From an uncultured Finegoldia sp. (GTDB lineage: Bacteria > Bacillota > Clostridia > Tissierellales > Peptoniphilaceae): DNA of 52,409 bases. Of this stretch, positions 25,521-34,204 are shown piece after piece (positions within the stretch are counted from its first letter, which is position 1; each line of letters begins with the position of its first letter). The stretch is from positions 1 through 52,409 of the forward strand of contig NZ_CAAFUQ010000054.1 in assembly GCF_900766215.1 (NCBI RefSeq). Direction: 5' to 3'. Made by a program: the position numbers and the translations under genes. The notes beneath the pieces were generated by a model. The model had not been told where the DNA came from and made no database searches. It was given only the letters and a program-made list of their open reading frames with translations.

Positions 25521-25861
25521 TACACCTCCCGATAGTTAATTTTCAAGTGTTTTATATTTTCGTTTCGTATTGATTCCAGGGCGAATACCAATGATTTCAT
25601 CAAAATATCCACCTGAATCATTTCAGTCTCGTTTAGTAAGTCATAGTTTATTTCGAAGAAAGCATCTCCGCTTTCAAAATGAAATTTCAACTTATCACTG
25701 TCAAGCTTAAGTATTTCAGTAAATGTGTTAACAGTATTAATCAGATAAACACTGATAGCGCTGCAGACCACATCATTTCCATAGGATCCATGATCAGCAT
25801 GACCAGTTGATTTGACTTTTACAAATTTTTCGTCTTTTCTAAAAATATCGACAGTTACCAT
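25520..25861 (-). CDS. prp: Ribosomal-processing cysteine protease Prp
   Basis: 113 residues. The catalytic pair is visible: His21 in STGHADHG and Cys33 in GNDVVCSAIS. It cleaves the N-terminal extension of L27, which is required in Firmicutes that carry the extension. It lies between rplU and rpmA with one-base overlaps on both sides, the canonical order. It was previously called YsxB or DUF464. Confidence 0.97.
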   Translation of the reverse strand: MVTVDIFRKDEKFVKVKSTGHADHGSYGNDVVCSAISVYLINTVNTFTEILKLDSDKLKFHFESGDAFFEINYDLLNETEMIQVDILMKSLVFALESIRNENIKHLKINYREV

Positions 25862-26169
25862 TAAGCATCAATTTTTTCGATTTTAACTAATGTATATGGT
25901 TGTCTGTGACCTTTTTTCTTTCTGTAGTTTTTCTTAGCTTTGAATTTGAAAATAACAATTTTCTTGTCTTTCTTTTGATCCAAAACTTCAGCTGAAACCT
26001 TAGCTCCTTCTACTACAGGGCTTCCAACTTTAACATCGTCTCCAGCTACCATTAATACTTGATCAAATTCGATTTTATCGCCTGCTTCAGCTTCGATTTT
26101 TTCAACTTTAATGACATCTCCTTCAGAAACTTTGTATTGTTTTCCACCAGTTTTAATAATTGCGAACAT
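25861..26169 (-). CDS. rplU: 50S ribosomal protein L21
   Basis: 102 residues, full length. It starts MFAIIKTGGKQYKVSEGDVI, with the conserved core FKFKAKKNYRKKKGHRQPYT near the end. It is the first gene of the rplU-prp-rpmA operon, with a strong RBS (GAGGAGGTG), a structured leader and a near-consensus promoter. Confidence 0.98.
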   Translation of the reverse strand: MFAIIKTGGKQYKVSEGDVIKVEKIEAEAGDKIEFDQVLMVAGDDVKVGSPVVEGAKVSAEVLDQKKDKKIVIFKFKAKKNYRKKKGHRQPYTLVKIEKIDA

Positions 26170-26250
26170 TTAGTGCACCTCCTCATTTTTAAGACTCGCC
26201 AAATCAAGGTACTTTTGAAGTTTGAAAACCCGATTCGAGCGGTTACACAC
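26170..26250 (-). ncRNA. L21 leader (autoregulatory 5'UTR)
   Basis: The minus-strand leader begins GGTGTG right at the expected start of transcription and contains ACCGCTCGAATCGGGT. A second element, GGCGAG, can pair with the CTCG of the first. This matches my memory of the L21 leader motif of Firmicutes (Rfam L21_leader), in which L21 is thought to bind and limit its own synthesis. Confidence 0.6.
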
Positions 26251-26256
26251 CAAATA

Positions 26257-26285
26257 ATTGTACAGTAATTTTACTTAATTGTCAA
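26257..26285 (-). promoter_or_regulatory. Near-consensus sigma-A promoter of rplU-prp-rpmA
   Basis: TTGACA (26280-26285) and TACAAT (26257-26262) are 17 bases apart on the minus strand. The -35 box lies inside the last codons of the upstream RNase gene. Confidence 0.88.
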
Positions 26286-27279
26286 GTTTTACTGTGAATT
26301 CTAATAGATTTAAATTGCTAAATCCGTGAAATTTTATATTCGGCTCCAAAAATTCATTTGCAATAAAATCTGATAACTTTTCGTTGTCCTTTTCTCTGAC
26401 GCAATCCACAATAACCATCCCCACCATCTTCTTTAAATAAATCATTTGGTGGATTTTCTTCAATGCTTTTGTGTTTAATTCATGAAAATAATCCTCATTC
26501 ATAACCATTTGAGCTGAATTCACATCTACAACCCACATCGCCTCAGTTTTTTGAATGACAATCTCTGCGTTATTTTCCAGTTTTATTGTATCTGAATTTT
26601 TATCTATTATATCACGACTTATCAAATTATCATAGATATAATCGTAATTTTCATCAAATTTTACATTTAATATTTCCTTGTATTGCCTATAAACTATTTT
26701 ATCATTGCTTATCAAATAATCCACATTTTCTTTTTGGATAATTTTATCCACTGGATTATTTCTGTATAAAAGTTTCGGAATAGGAAGAAAATTCTTTTCT
26801 TTGTCGATGTATTTTAATTTGTTAATGATAAAATTCATTTCTTTGTCTTGAAATGTTTCTTCTTGTTTGAAAAAATTTTCCTTTACGATTCCTGTGAATT
26901 CGTATTTTTGTTTGAAATCATCGATATCTTTGAATTTTTGTTTTCCTTCAAAAATCAATTTATCGCTTTGTATATATTCCAAATTTTCGGTTTCAATCGT
27001 AATTTTCGCTGTAAACTTGGGATATTTGTCATCTATCGACTCTTTTGTCATTTGAACGAGTATTTCATCTGATGGCTTTAAATTATTTGTAAATTTTGTG
27101 TTATTGAGAAACCCTGTTTTTTTCTTGTCGTATTCTATGAAGAACGCATCAAGCTTTTTGTCGTATTTTGTGATTTTGGCAACATAAATGTTCCCAAGTT
27201 CACTATTATAATCTCCCAATAATTTCAGCTCATCGTCGTAGTATCCCCATGTGTTTTTATCTATAAATAGGTATTTCAT
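26275..27279 (-). CDS. rng: Short ribonuclease E/G-family protein
   Basis: 334 residues. It has the S1-like N-terminal part (LGNIYVAKITKYDKKLDAFF then IEYDKKKTGFL) and the DNase I-like catalytic segment with aspartates in MWVVDVNSAQM and GMVIVDCVREKD. It ends NLLEFTVKLDN, just where the family has its (E/Q)MTRKR-like segment. The zinc-link CPxC motif and small C-terminal domain of RNase G (about 480 residues) are absent, so the protein is a minimal version that may not tetramerise through zinc. The start overlaps the MinD-like gene by 4 bases. It sits upstream of rplU as in many clostridia. Confidence 0.85.
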   Translation of the reverse strand: MKYLFIDKNTWGYYDDELKLLGDYNSELGNIYVAKITKYDKKLDAFFIEYDKKKTGFLNNTKFTNNLKPSDEILVQMTKESIDDKYPKFTAKITIETENLEYIQSDKLIFEGKQKFKDIDDFKQKYEFTGIVKENFFKQEETFQDKEMNFIINKLKYIDKEKNFLPIPKLLYRNNPVDKIIQKENVDYLISNDKIVYRQYKEILNVKFDENYDYIYDNLISRDIIDKNSDTIKLENNAEIVIQKTEAMWVVDVNSAQMVMNEDYFHELNTKALKKIHQMIYLKKMVGMVIVDCVREKDNEKLSDFIANEFLEPNIKFHGFSNLNLLEFTVKLDN

Positions 27280-27881
27280 CTGTTAAATATCCTATCTAGT
27301 AGTCCTATTTTCGCTTCTTTGTTTTGTTTGTAATTGTCAATTATCTCTTTTAATTTTTCATCTACATCTTCAGAATAAGAATTGATTTTCTTTTCATATT
27401 CTTTGGTAAATTCTAACTTCCCTATGAATTTGTATTCTTGTTTTCTTTTTGTTGAGGAATCTGTAATTTGATATAGTTTTGTAGCAAGGGATTTTTCCCC
27501 ATCTCCCCACATTATTTCTTCATCAAAATCAATCTTGATATCTTCAGTAAATACCACAATATCAAATTCATCTACTTGATTTAACAAATCTTCGTAATCT
27601 GTCTTAGTAGGAGAATACTTGTCTGGTTTTATTGTTGCTGGGATGATGTATTTATCATCTTTGATTTTGACCATTGCTTTTTTGTAATCTACTATTTTAT
27701 TTAACACATCTAATGTGTCATACACACAGTAGTCTTCAACTCCTAGTGCATATTCAATGTCTCTCGATTGTTCTGAATTTATTATTAATATTTTTCCGTC
27801 TAATAAATTACAAAGGCTTTGTACCAACAAAGCCTTTTTTTGTAATTGTGAATTAACGAGTACTGTTTTCATACATATCAT
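27276..27881 (-). CDS. MinD-like protein lacking the ATPase P-loop
   Basis: About 201 residues. The segment SRDIEYALGVEDYCVYDTLD then VLNKIVDYKKAMVKIKDDKY and IIPATIKPDK aligns by eye with MinD (LRNLDVVMGLENRIIYDLVD, then a HQALVKDKR-like stretch and LLPAAQTSDK). The position of the GKGGVGKT Walker A reads NSQLQKKAL, so ATP binding looks lost. The C-terminus KIGLLDRIFNR still resembles MinD's membrane-targeting amphipathic helix. It occupies the place of minD in the mre-mrdA-minCDE order; minC and minE are missing. The start is uncertain: GTG 27887, ATG 27881 or ATG 27872, all overlapping mrdA. The function is inferred to be lost or changed. Confidence 0.7.
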   Translation of the reverse strand: MICMKTVLVNSQLQKKALLVQSLCNLLDGKILIINSEQSRDIEYALGVEDYCVYDTLDVLNKIVDYKKAMVKIKDDKYIIPATIKPDKYSPTKTDYEDLLNQVDEFDIVVFTEDIKIDFDEEIMWGDGEKSLATKLYQITDSSTKRKQEYKFIGKLEFTKEYEKKINSYSEDVDEKLKEIIDNYKQNKEAKIGLLDRIFNR

Positions 27882-30800
27882 TCTCACTCTCAGTATTTTC
27901 TTGTTCTTTATCTTTTTCGTGTTTTAATTTCAACGCTTCTGCCATGATATCTCTAGTCATAGGTCCGTTGTTCGTGCTCGTTCCACCTTGCATAATAACT
28001 GTAACCACTGCAACTTTAGGATTTTCAACTGGAGCAAATCCTATCATCCACGCATGGTTGTCATAAGTTTCTCCAGTAACTGGATTCACACCTACTTGTG
28101 CCGTTCCCGTTTTTACACCTGCAGAAACAGGGAAATTTTTGAAGGTGTTCTTTTCGTATCCTTCAGTCGTAGACAAATGAAGTCCTTTTCTGATATATTC
28201 CAAATTTTCGTAGTTTTTCAATTTAATTCTTTCACTTTTCTTTTCGTTTTTAAAAAGCGATGTCGAATTATCATTCGATTTTACTTCGTTCACAAGTGAT
28301 AATTTGTTCAAATATCCATTGTTTGCAAAAGCCGATATGTATCTTGCCATTTGCAATGGAGTATATGCGTTTTGTCCTTGACCAATAACTACGTTTAGCA
28401 TATCTCCGATGTTCCACTTAGACTGACTTAAATAATCGAATTTTATCTTATCAGCAAATGAATTTCTCTCTCCATCTAATTTCTTTTCTGCATCAAATCC
28501 CAAACAGTCTAATGTCTTTATGATGTTGTTTCTAGTTTGAAGTTCTTTGTCATCGGCAAGCAACATTATTTGGTCGATTTTAGATTTCATTTCTTTAGCT
28601 GTGAACACTTCTCCTTCTTTGACGTATTTGTCTGCATTTTTTTCCAAAAATCTTCTGAATACAGTCTTGAAGTTATTTTCTTTTATCAATGGATCTGGAA
28701 CTGTTCCAGCATTTTCAGTTGGAATGTTGATATCAATTCCAGTTTTACTTCCAAGTCCTAGCTTTCTTGCAGTACTTACCAAATCATCAATGCTCAATTG
28801 GTATCCCAAATCTATTCCTCGTCTTTGATCTTTACCTAACGCTAATGAATAATAATAGTAGTTACAGCTGTCTCTAAGAGCTTTCATTACATTTTCATTT
28901 CCGTGAGTTCCTTTGTGTTCATTCCATATCCAGCAACCGAAAATCGAACCACCTACATCGACATATCCACCGCATTTTATTTCGTGATAAGGATCAAATC
29001 CTCCCTCTAATGCTGTAAGTGAAGTGTTCAGTTTGAAAATCGAACCAGGTTGCATCGCTGCTTGCATAGGAATATTGTACAAAGGTCTTGGAGAGATTGG
29101 GTCTTTTGGATTTTCTGCTTGTAAACTTTCCCAATCAGTTTGTGAAATCCCCGTTGAAAATAAATTTGGATTGTAGGATGGGAATGATGCCATCGCAAGA
29201 ATTTCTCCAGTCTCAACATCTACTGCCACCGCTGCTCCACTTTTTGCATTTTTATATCCTGCCAAAGCTTTGTCGCCCCATTCAGATTCATAATTTCCAC
29301 CTGTGCTTACAGCTTTGATTGATTTTTTCAAAGATTCTTCAGCTTTTCGTTGAACATTGGTATCAATACTCAAATAAACATTGTCTCCAGGAATTGCTTT
29401 TTTCTCAGACAAAGTTTCGGTTCTGTTTCCTTTGCTGTCGACCATAACTCTCAACGAACCATCTTGTCCTTTTAAAGCGTCCTCTTTGCTTTCTTCAATT
29501 CCAGTTTTTCCTATCAAAGCATCCTTGCTGTAGCCTTTTTGTTTGACGTATTTTTCGATTTCTTTTTCAGTAGAAATCTTACCGATATATCCTAAAACAT
29601 GGCTTAATTCTTCGCCATTTGGATAATATCTAACAGGCCTTGTAGCCACTTCGATACCTTGGTTTTTCCCAAATCTTTCTTCAATACTACTTACAGATTC
29701 TTCCGTCAAATTGTAGCTAAGAGCAATTGGCTCATAACCTTTTTGTCCTTTGTTTTTTAATTGATTGTAAATACTTACAATGTTATACGCATCGTATTTC
29801 GAAAACTTTTCACATTTGTTTTTCTTCAAAATTTCTTCGTAAAGAAGTTTAACATCTGAATTTATTTCCTTATTATAACTTTTGAAAAAGTCTTCCATGT
29901 TTTTTTGATAAATGTACTTCCAATCATTAACACTGATTGAAGGATTGATGTTATTTTCTGTGTTTACTGTTTGAGCTATAAGTTTAATTTCATCATCTGT
30001 TATGAACTTAAACGATAAATTATTAGAATTCAACAAATCTGCGACGTGTTTGTATGGGTCTGTCGATTTTTTGCTTTCTGTTTTAAACTTAGCTGTGACT
30101 TTTGGGTTTTGTTTGTCTTTTTCATTCAAACTGAACTCAACATTTGAATTAATACCATTTTTCTTCAATAAATTGAGTGCTTTTTCCAACACAACTGTCG
30201 TTTTACCATCTTCTACATCAACTTTTTTCAAAAGCTCAATCATCGTGTTATCTTTTACGATATTGACAAAATCATCTGCAGCTTCTGTTTTAAAATCAAT
30301 TTTACTGGATAGCTTCATCATTTCAACTTTTTTCTCTAAAAGTTTTTGGTTATCTTTAAGTTCCATATCTTTTAGAACGATATTGCCTTGAAGATTATTA
30401 TTTTCCAGTTCTTTGTAAACCATCGACCTTATTACACTGTCATTCAAAAGTTTTCTAATAATCGATTTGTCTTTTTGAATTATTGTAGAAATCGCAGCAT
30501 TGACATCTGTAGTTTCTTTTAATCCGTGTTTTTTTAATAATTTTACGGTTTCCTTGTCATTTACATCAAACTTCGTTTTATCCTTGCGGTCCAGTTTCAG
30601 TGCTAAACCTTTTGAACGAAGTGCATTCAAACAATAATCGAAGACTGTTTTCTTGTAAATTCCTTGGTTGGTTTCTTGTGTATAAGTCTTGTCGATTAAA
30701 CCTTGCATGATGTTTTTTTTCATAACAATGGTTGCTACCTTATCCACAGGAGATTTGTCTTCTTTCAAATAATCGTCTGTATTTCTATAAGTAAAATCAT

Positions 30801-31179
30801 TAAGTGCTATTGGAAATTCTTCCGTATTCATCGACCCATCTTTTTCCAAAATTCTAGACAAATTCAACAAACAATCATTGCTGTCGTCTATTTTCATCTG
30901 TTTGATTTGGTCTTTGTACAAATTCGCTACGTACACATTTTTTGTTGTAGCTAATAATTCTCCATTTCTATCGTAAATATTTCCCCTTGGAGCAGGGATT
31001 TTGATTTCTCTAAGTCGGTTGTTTTTTGCGATATCTCTGTAATAATTACCCCTAATCAATGTCAAATGCATTAATTTCAAAGTTAGTATAGTCATCATCA
31101 CAGCCAATATCACAATAATTATCGTATATCTGTCGTATTTTTCTAGTTTCTTCAAAAATTTATTGTCAAATTTCTTCAT
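27853..31179 (-). CDS. mrdA: Very large penicillin-binding protein 2 (elongation transpeptidase)
   Basis: 1108 residues from the ATG at 31179. The frame opens with a TTG at 31191 that overlaps the mreD stop, but GAGGT is placed 5 bases before the ATG. One N-terminal membrane helix (about 18-40) is followed by the pedestal motif PAPRGNIYDRNGELLA. Then comes a charged helical insertion of several hundred residues (about 100-500), before RPVRYYPNGEELSHVLGYIG. The transpeptidase has Ser713 in PGSIFKLN (SxxK), SCN at 771-773 and KTG at 1023-1025. Typical PBP2 has about 650-700 residues; clostridial forms are longer, but this is at the high end. A further helical insert (about 850-930) lies between the SxN and KTG motifs. 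It acts with MreBCD in the elongasome. Confidence 0.94.
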   Translation of the reverse strand: MKKFDNKFLKKLEKYDRYTIIIVILAVMMTILTLKLMHLTLIRGNYYRDIAKNNRLREIKIPAPRGNIYDRNGELLATTKNVYVANLYKDQIKQMKIDDSNDCLLNLSRILEKDGSMNTEEFPIALNDFTYRNTDDYLKEDKSPVDKVATIVMKKNIMQGLIDKTYTQETNQGIYKKTVFDYCLNALRSKGLALKLDRKDKTKFDVNDKETVKLLKKHGLKETTDVNAAISTIIQKDKSIIRKLLNDSVIRSMVYKELENNNLQGNIVLKDMELKDNQKLLEKKVEMMKLSSKIDFKTEAADDFVNIVKDNTMIELLKKVDVEDGKTTVVLEKALNLLKKNGINSNVEFSLNEKDKQNPKVTAKFKTESKKSTDPYKHVADLLNSNNLSFKFITDDEIKLIAQTVNTENNINPSISVNDWKYIYQKNMEDFFKSYNKEINSDVKLLYEEILKKNKCEKFSKYDAYNIVSIYNQLKNKGQKGYEPIALSYNLTEESVSSIEERFGKNQGIEVATRPVRYYPNGEELSHVLGYIGKISTEKEIEKYVKQKGYSKDALIGKTGIEESKEDALKGQDGSLRVMVDSKGNRTETLSEKKAIPGDNVYLSIDTNVQRKAEESLKKSIKAVSTGGNYESEWGDKALAGYKNAKSGAAVAVDVETGEILAMASFPSYNPNLFSTGISQTDWESLQAENPKDPISPRPLYNIPMQAAMQPGSIFKLNTSLTALEGGFDPYHEIKCGGYVDVGGSIFGCWIWNEHKGTHGNENVMKALRDSCNYYYYSLALGKDQRRGIDLGYQLSIDDLVSTARKLGLGSKTGIDINIPTENAGTVPDPLIKENNFKTVFRRFLEKNADKYVKEGEVFTAKEMKSKIDQIMLLADDKELQTRNNIIKTLDCLGFDAEKKLDGERNSFADKIKFDYLSQSKWNIGDMLNVVIGQGQNAYTPLQMARYISAFANNGYLNKLSLVNEVKSNDNSTSLFKNEKKSERIKLKNYENLEYIRKGLHLSTTEGYEKNTFKNFPVSAGVKTGTAQVGVNPVTGETYDNHAWMIGFAPVENPKVAVVTVIMQGGTSTNNGPMTRDIMAEALKLKHEKDKEQENTESENDMYENSTR

Positions 31180-31187
31180 TTTGTACC

Positions 31188-31679
31188 TCAAATAAACTTA
31201 AATTTTGGAAATTTAAATATTTTTTTGAACAATTTGAACAAAACATAATACAATAGAACATTTAAAATCATTTCGATTAAAATCGGTCCTTTTAAATAAG
31301 CTTTATTGAATCCATTTCCTGTAATATAGAGTACAAAATAATGAACGAGAGTGTAGTACAAAGTCACAAAAAACGTAAGTATCATACCACTTCTTGGATC
31401 TTCTTTGTTAATCCCTGCTTCGCTATTTCCAATCAAAAACCCTGATGTAAAATAAATCAACGCTCTTACTCCAATAACTGGACTGAATATCGCATCCTCA
31501 ATTAGCCCAATTACCATACCGTTTAACGAGCCTGTGTATGCACCAAATCCAATGGACAACAACACGACAATTGGAATGGAAATGTTAGTGTACACATTGA
31601 ACACAGAAATTCTGGAAAGAAGTGTAGCTTGGATTACTATATCTAACAAAACTATCAAAAATATTTTTAATTTGTTCAT
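31188..31679 (-). CDS. mreD: Rod shape-determining protein MreD
   Basis: 163 residues with five to six hydrophobic segments covering nearly the whole length, charged ends, and a start MNKLKIFLIVLLDIVIQATL. Sequence conservation in MreD is low, so the call rests on size, topology and position between mreC and mrdA. It overlaps the possible TTG start of mrdA by 4 bases. Confidence 0.92.
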   Translation of the reverse strand: MNKLKIFLIVLLDIVIQATLLSRISVFNVYTNISIPIVVLLSIGFGAYTGSLNGMVIGLIEDAIFSPVIGVRALIYFTSGFLIGNSEAGINKEDPRSGMILTFFVTLYYTLVHYFVLYITGNGFNKAYLKGPILIEMILNVLLYYVLFKLFKKIFKFPKFKFI

Positions 31680-32534
31680 TTAATTCACTCCTTGTCCATC
31701 AACTATTAGAACGCGATACATATTGTTGAAGTTGATTTGTGATTTACATTTGACAATTTTCGTGAAATTATCCTTAGTTTTAATAACTTCTGTAACCTCG
31801 CCAATTTTAATATCTCTTGGATACACTCCACCTAACCCAGATGTCGTCAAAATATCTCCAACTTTTACATCAGCATTTGAATCGTACATGTATCCTTTGA
31901 GAATGTCGTTTTCTTTTTCATTCAAAATCCCAACATCTTCACTTTTTGCCAGTCTAAATCCCACGTTGTTTCCGCTGTTCATAATAGTATCCACTTTACT
32001 GTGGTTAAGCCCAACTTCCGTTACAATTCCGACCAAACCTTTTTCGATTCCATCATTTGAAGACACCGCTTCAATTACAATGTCACCTTTTTTGATTTTG
32101 TCCATGGAACCTTTGTCTATAGTAAACCTAGTAAAAATATTTCCCGGATCTTTTCCTGTAATAAAAGCCTTAGATTTTATTGTTCTGTCCTTACTTAAAA
32201 GTTCGTATTCTTCTTGCAAATATCTCTTGTCACCTATAACTTTGTTCAAATTATCTACGTTTTTTTTCAACTTTGCGTTTTCTACAATAAGTTTTTGATT
32301 GTCTTCACGCATTTTTTTAGTTCCAAAAACATAATTAAAAGATTCTTTGAATTTGGATCCAATCACATAAAACACTTTGTTTACAGGAGAAATCACTGTT
32401 CCTATAGCATTTTCTCCGATAGACATATACTCCTTATTGCTATTTGATATTGCAATCGTCAATATGAGAATCAAAGTAACAAAGAAGAAGAACAATCTTT
32501 TTCTAAGCTTTTTATTATATCCAAACTTAGCCAA
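31680..32534 (-). CDS. mreC: Cell shape-determining protein MreC
   Basis: 284 residues. A basic N-terminus and one membrane helix (about 13-30) are followed by a coiled coil (about 70-115, KKMREDNQKLIVENAKLKKN) and a beta-rich MreC domain (about 125-280) with GDIVIEAVSSNDGIEKGLVG and GDILTTSGLGGVYPRDIKIG. It links MreB to PBP2 on the outer membrane face. It starts immediately after the mreB stop. Confidence 0.97.
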   Translation of the reverse strand: MAKFGYNKKLRKRLFFFFVTLILILTIAISNSNKEYMSIGENAIGTVISPVNKVFYVIGSKFKESFNYVFGTKKMREDNQKLIVENAKLKKNVDNLNKVIGDKRYLQEEYELLSKDRTIKSKAFITGKDPGNIFTRFTIDKGSMDKIKKGDIVIEAVSSNDGIEKGLVGIVTEVGLNHSKVDTIMNSGNNVGFRLAKSEDVGILNEKENDILKGYMYDSNADVKVGDILTTSGLGGVYPRDIKIGEVTEVIKTKDNFTKIVKCKSQINFNNMYRVLIVDGQGVN

Positions 32535-33530
32535 TTATTTGTCTCCCTTCTTTAAGAACTTTCCAATACCAATTCCTGTACAATCCATTGGACTGTCCAC
32601 CTTCAAAACTTTAATTCCCAAAACATTCGTAATATATTCGTGAATGTAATCTATAAGGCTAACTCCACCTACAATGTAAATCCCTTCAGCTATAATGTCG
32701 TTTGCGATATCTGGTGGAGTTTTTTCCAAAACTTTTCTCAAAGCTTCAATGCACATGTCAGCTATTGGAATAATAGCTGGGGTAATATCCTTAGCTCTTA
32801 TCTCTACTGATTTTGGCATTGTGGATATCACATCTGTTCCCCCGACAATCATGGTGTTATTTTCCCTATCGGAATTCAACGTAGCTATCTTGAATTTAAT
32901 CGCTTCGGCTGTAGAAATTCCTATATTAACTCCAAATTTTTTCTTCAAAATTTGTTTGATTTCTTGGTCAATATCTTCTCCACCGCTTTTAATACAATAG
33001 CTTGTCACAATTCCACCTAAGCTAATAACAGACGCTTCAACTGTTCCTGCTCCTATATTCAAAATAATATGTCCCTTAGCTTCGTCAACATCTACTCCCA
33101 ATCCCTTCAAGGATGCGATGTTTTCTTCGACTAATTTTACACTTCTTGCTCCGGCATTTAGTGCCAAATCTTCCACACTTCTTCTCTCAACATCTGTCAA
33201 AGACGCAGACACGGACACGCACACTTCTGGTTGAAAAACCGAAAAATTAGGACGTGCTTTTTTAATAAAATACGAAAGCATACTAACAGTCGATTCAAAA
33301 TCAGCTATAACCCCGTTTTCAATCGGACTTATAGCCACAATATTGTCTGGAGTTTTTCCTATCATGCTTTTAGCTTCAGTACCCACTGCAACAATTTCGT
33401 AGTTATTTATATCTATAGCAACAACGCTTGGTTCGTTGATTATTATTTTGCCATTTTCATCGGAAATAATGGAATTAGAAGTTCCCAAATCAATTCCCAA
33501 ACCATCTTGTTGAAATTTAAATAATTTCAT
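32535..33530 (-). CDS. mreB: Rod shape-determining actin homologue MreB/Mbl
   Basis: 331 residues. Actin-fold ATPase motifs are LGIDLGTSNSIISDENGKII (phosphate 1), LNIGAGTVEASVISLGGIV (phosphate 2; most MreB have DIGGGT, here NIGAGT) and IYIVGGVSLI (adenosine). The N-terminal MKLFKFQ is an amphipathic membrane anchor. It is the first mre gene, abutting radC. If the organism is a coccus, as Finegoldia is, keeping MreB is noteworthy. The NIGAGT variant could affect ATP hydrolysis. Confidence 0.95.
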   Translation of the reverse strand: MKLFKFQQDGLGIDLGTSNSIISDENGKIIINEPSVVAIDINNYEIVAVGTEAKSMIGKTPDNIVAISPIENGVIADFESTVSMLSYFIKKARPNFSVFQPEVCVSVSASLTDVERRSVEDLALNAGARSVKLVEENIASLKGLGVDVDEAKGHIILNIGAGTVEASVISLGGIVTSYCIKSGGEDIDQEIKQILKKKFGVNIGISTAEAIKFKIATLNSDRENNTMIVGGTDVISTMPKSVEIRAKDITPAIIPIADMCIEALRKVLEKTPPDIANDIIAEGIYIVGGVSLIDYIHEYITNVLGIKVLKVDSPMDCTGIGIGKFLKKGDK

Positions 33531-34202
33531 TTAAAAATACATTCCTTTCCTCATACTCAGACTATCGTTTGAACTAACAATAATATGGTCTAACACTTCT
33601 ATCCCAACCAAATCTCCTACTTTATCCAATCTTTTCGTAACCTCAATATCAGCATTCGATGGAGTAAGTGAGCCTGATGGATGATTATGTACTAAAATAA
33701 TTGAATTTGCTCCCTTTTTAATAGCAGATTTGAAAACTTCTCTGGGATGAACTATAGATTGATTGATAGTTCCTTTGCTTATAAGTTCTTTGGAAATAAT
33801 TCTGTTTTTAGTATCAAGTAATAGTGCGTAGAAGTTTTCCACATCGCAGTTTCCTATTTCATTACAAAAAATCTCTGCAACGCTATCTGGATCGTTCAAG
33901 CTAAAACTATCCATGGCTTTTCTTAAAGCAAGTCTTCTTCCTATTTCAATTCCAGCTAAAATAGAAGTCGCCTTCGCCATTCCAATTCCTTTTATCTTCA
34001 TCAATTCCTCAACGCAAATATCCTTATAATCATTTTCGTTAATGTAATCAATTACTCTTTTGGCTAAAACTTCTACTCCCTCTTCTTTTATTCCAGTCTT
34101 TAATATTATTTGCATCAATTCCTCATCGCTCATCGAAGAAATGCCATTGACCTTCATTTTTTCTCTTGGTCTGAGGGACTCACTCATTTCCTTAACTCTC
34201 AT
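33531..34202 (-). CDS. radC: RadC-family JAMM-domain protein
   Basis: 223 residues. A helix-hairpin-helix region (about 20-95, KIKGIGMAKATSILAGIEIG) is followed by the MPN+/JAMM motif VHNHPSGSLTPSNADIEVT near residue 163. It is named for DNA repair, but its biochemical role is unsettled. It sits upstream of mreB as in most Firmicutes. Confidence 0.96.
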   Translation of the reverse strand: MRVKEMSESLRPREKMKVNGISSMSDEELMQIILKTGIKEEGVEVLAKRVIDYINENDYKDICVEELMKIKGIGMAKATSILAGIEIGRRLALRKAMDSFSLNDPDSVAEIFCNEIGNCDVENFYALLLDTKNRIISKELISKGTINQSIVHPREVFKSAIKKGANSIILVHNHPSGSLTPSNADIEVTKRLDKVGDLVGIEVLDHIIVSSNDSLSMRKGMYF

Positions 34203-34204
34203 TA

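Noticed and set aside
30002..30391. 129-codon plus-strand ORF inside mrdA
   Set aside because: Antisense shadow of the Lys/Glu-rich insertion in PBP2; composition Phe/Ser/Leu-rich with no RBS.
31723..32298. 191-codon plus-strand ORF opposite mreC
   Set aside because: Antisense shadow of a well-supported gene; no RBS and no recognisable domain.
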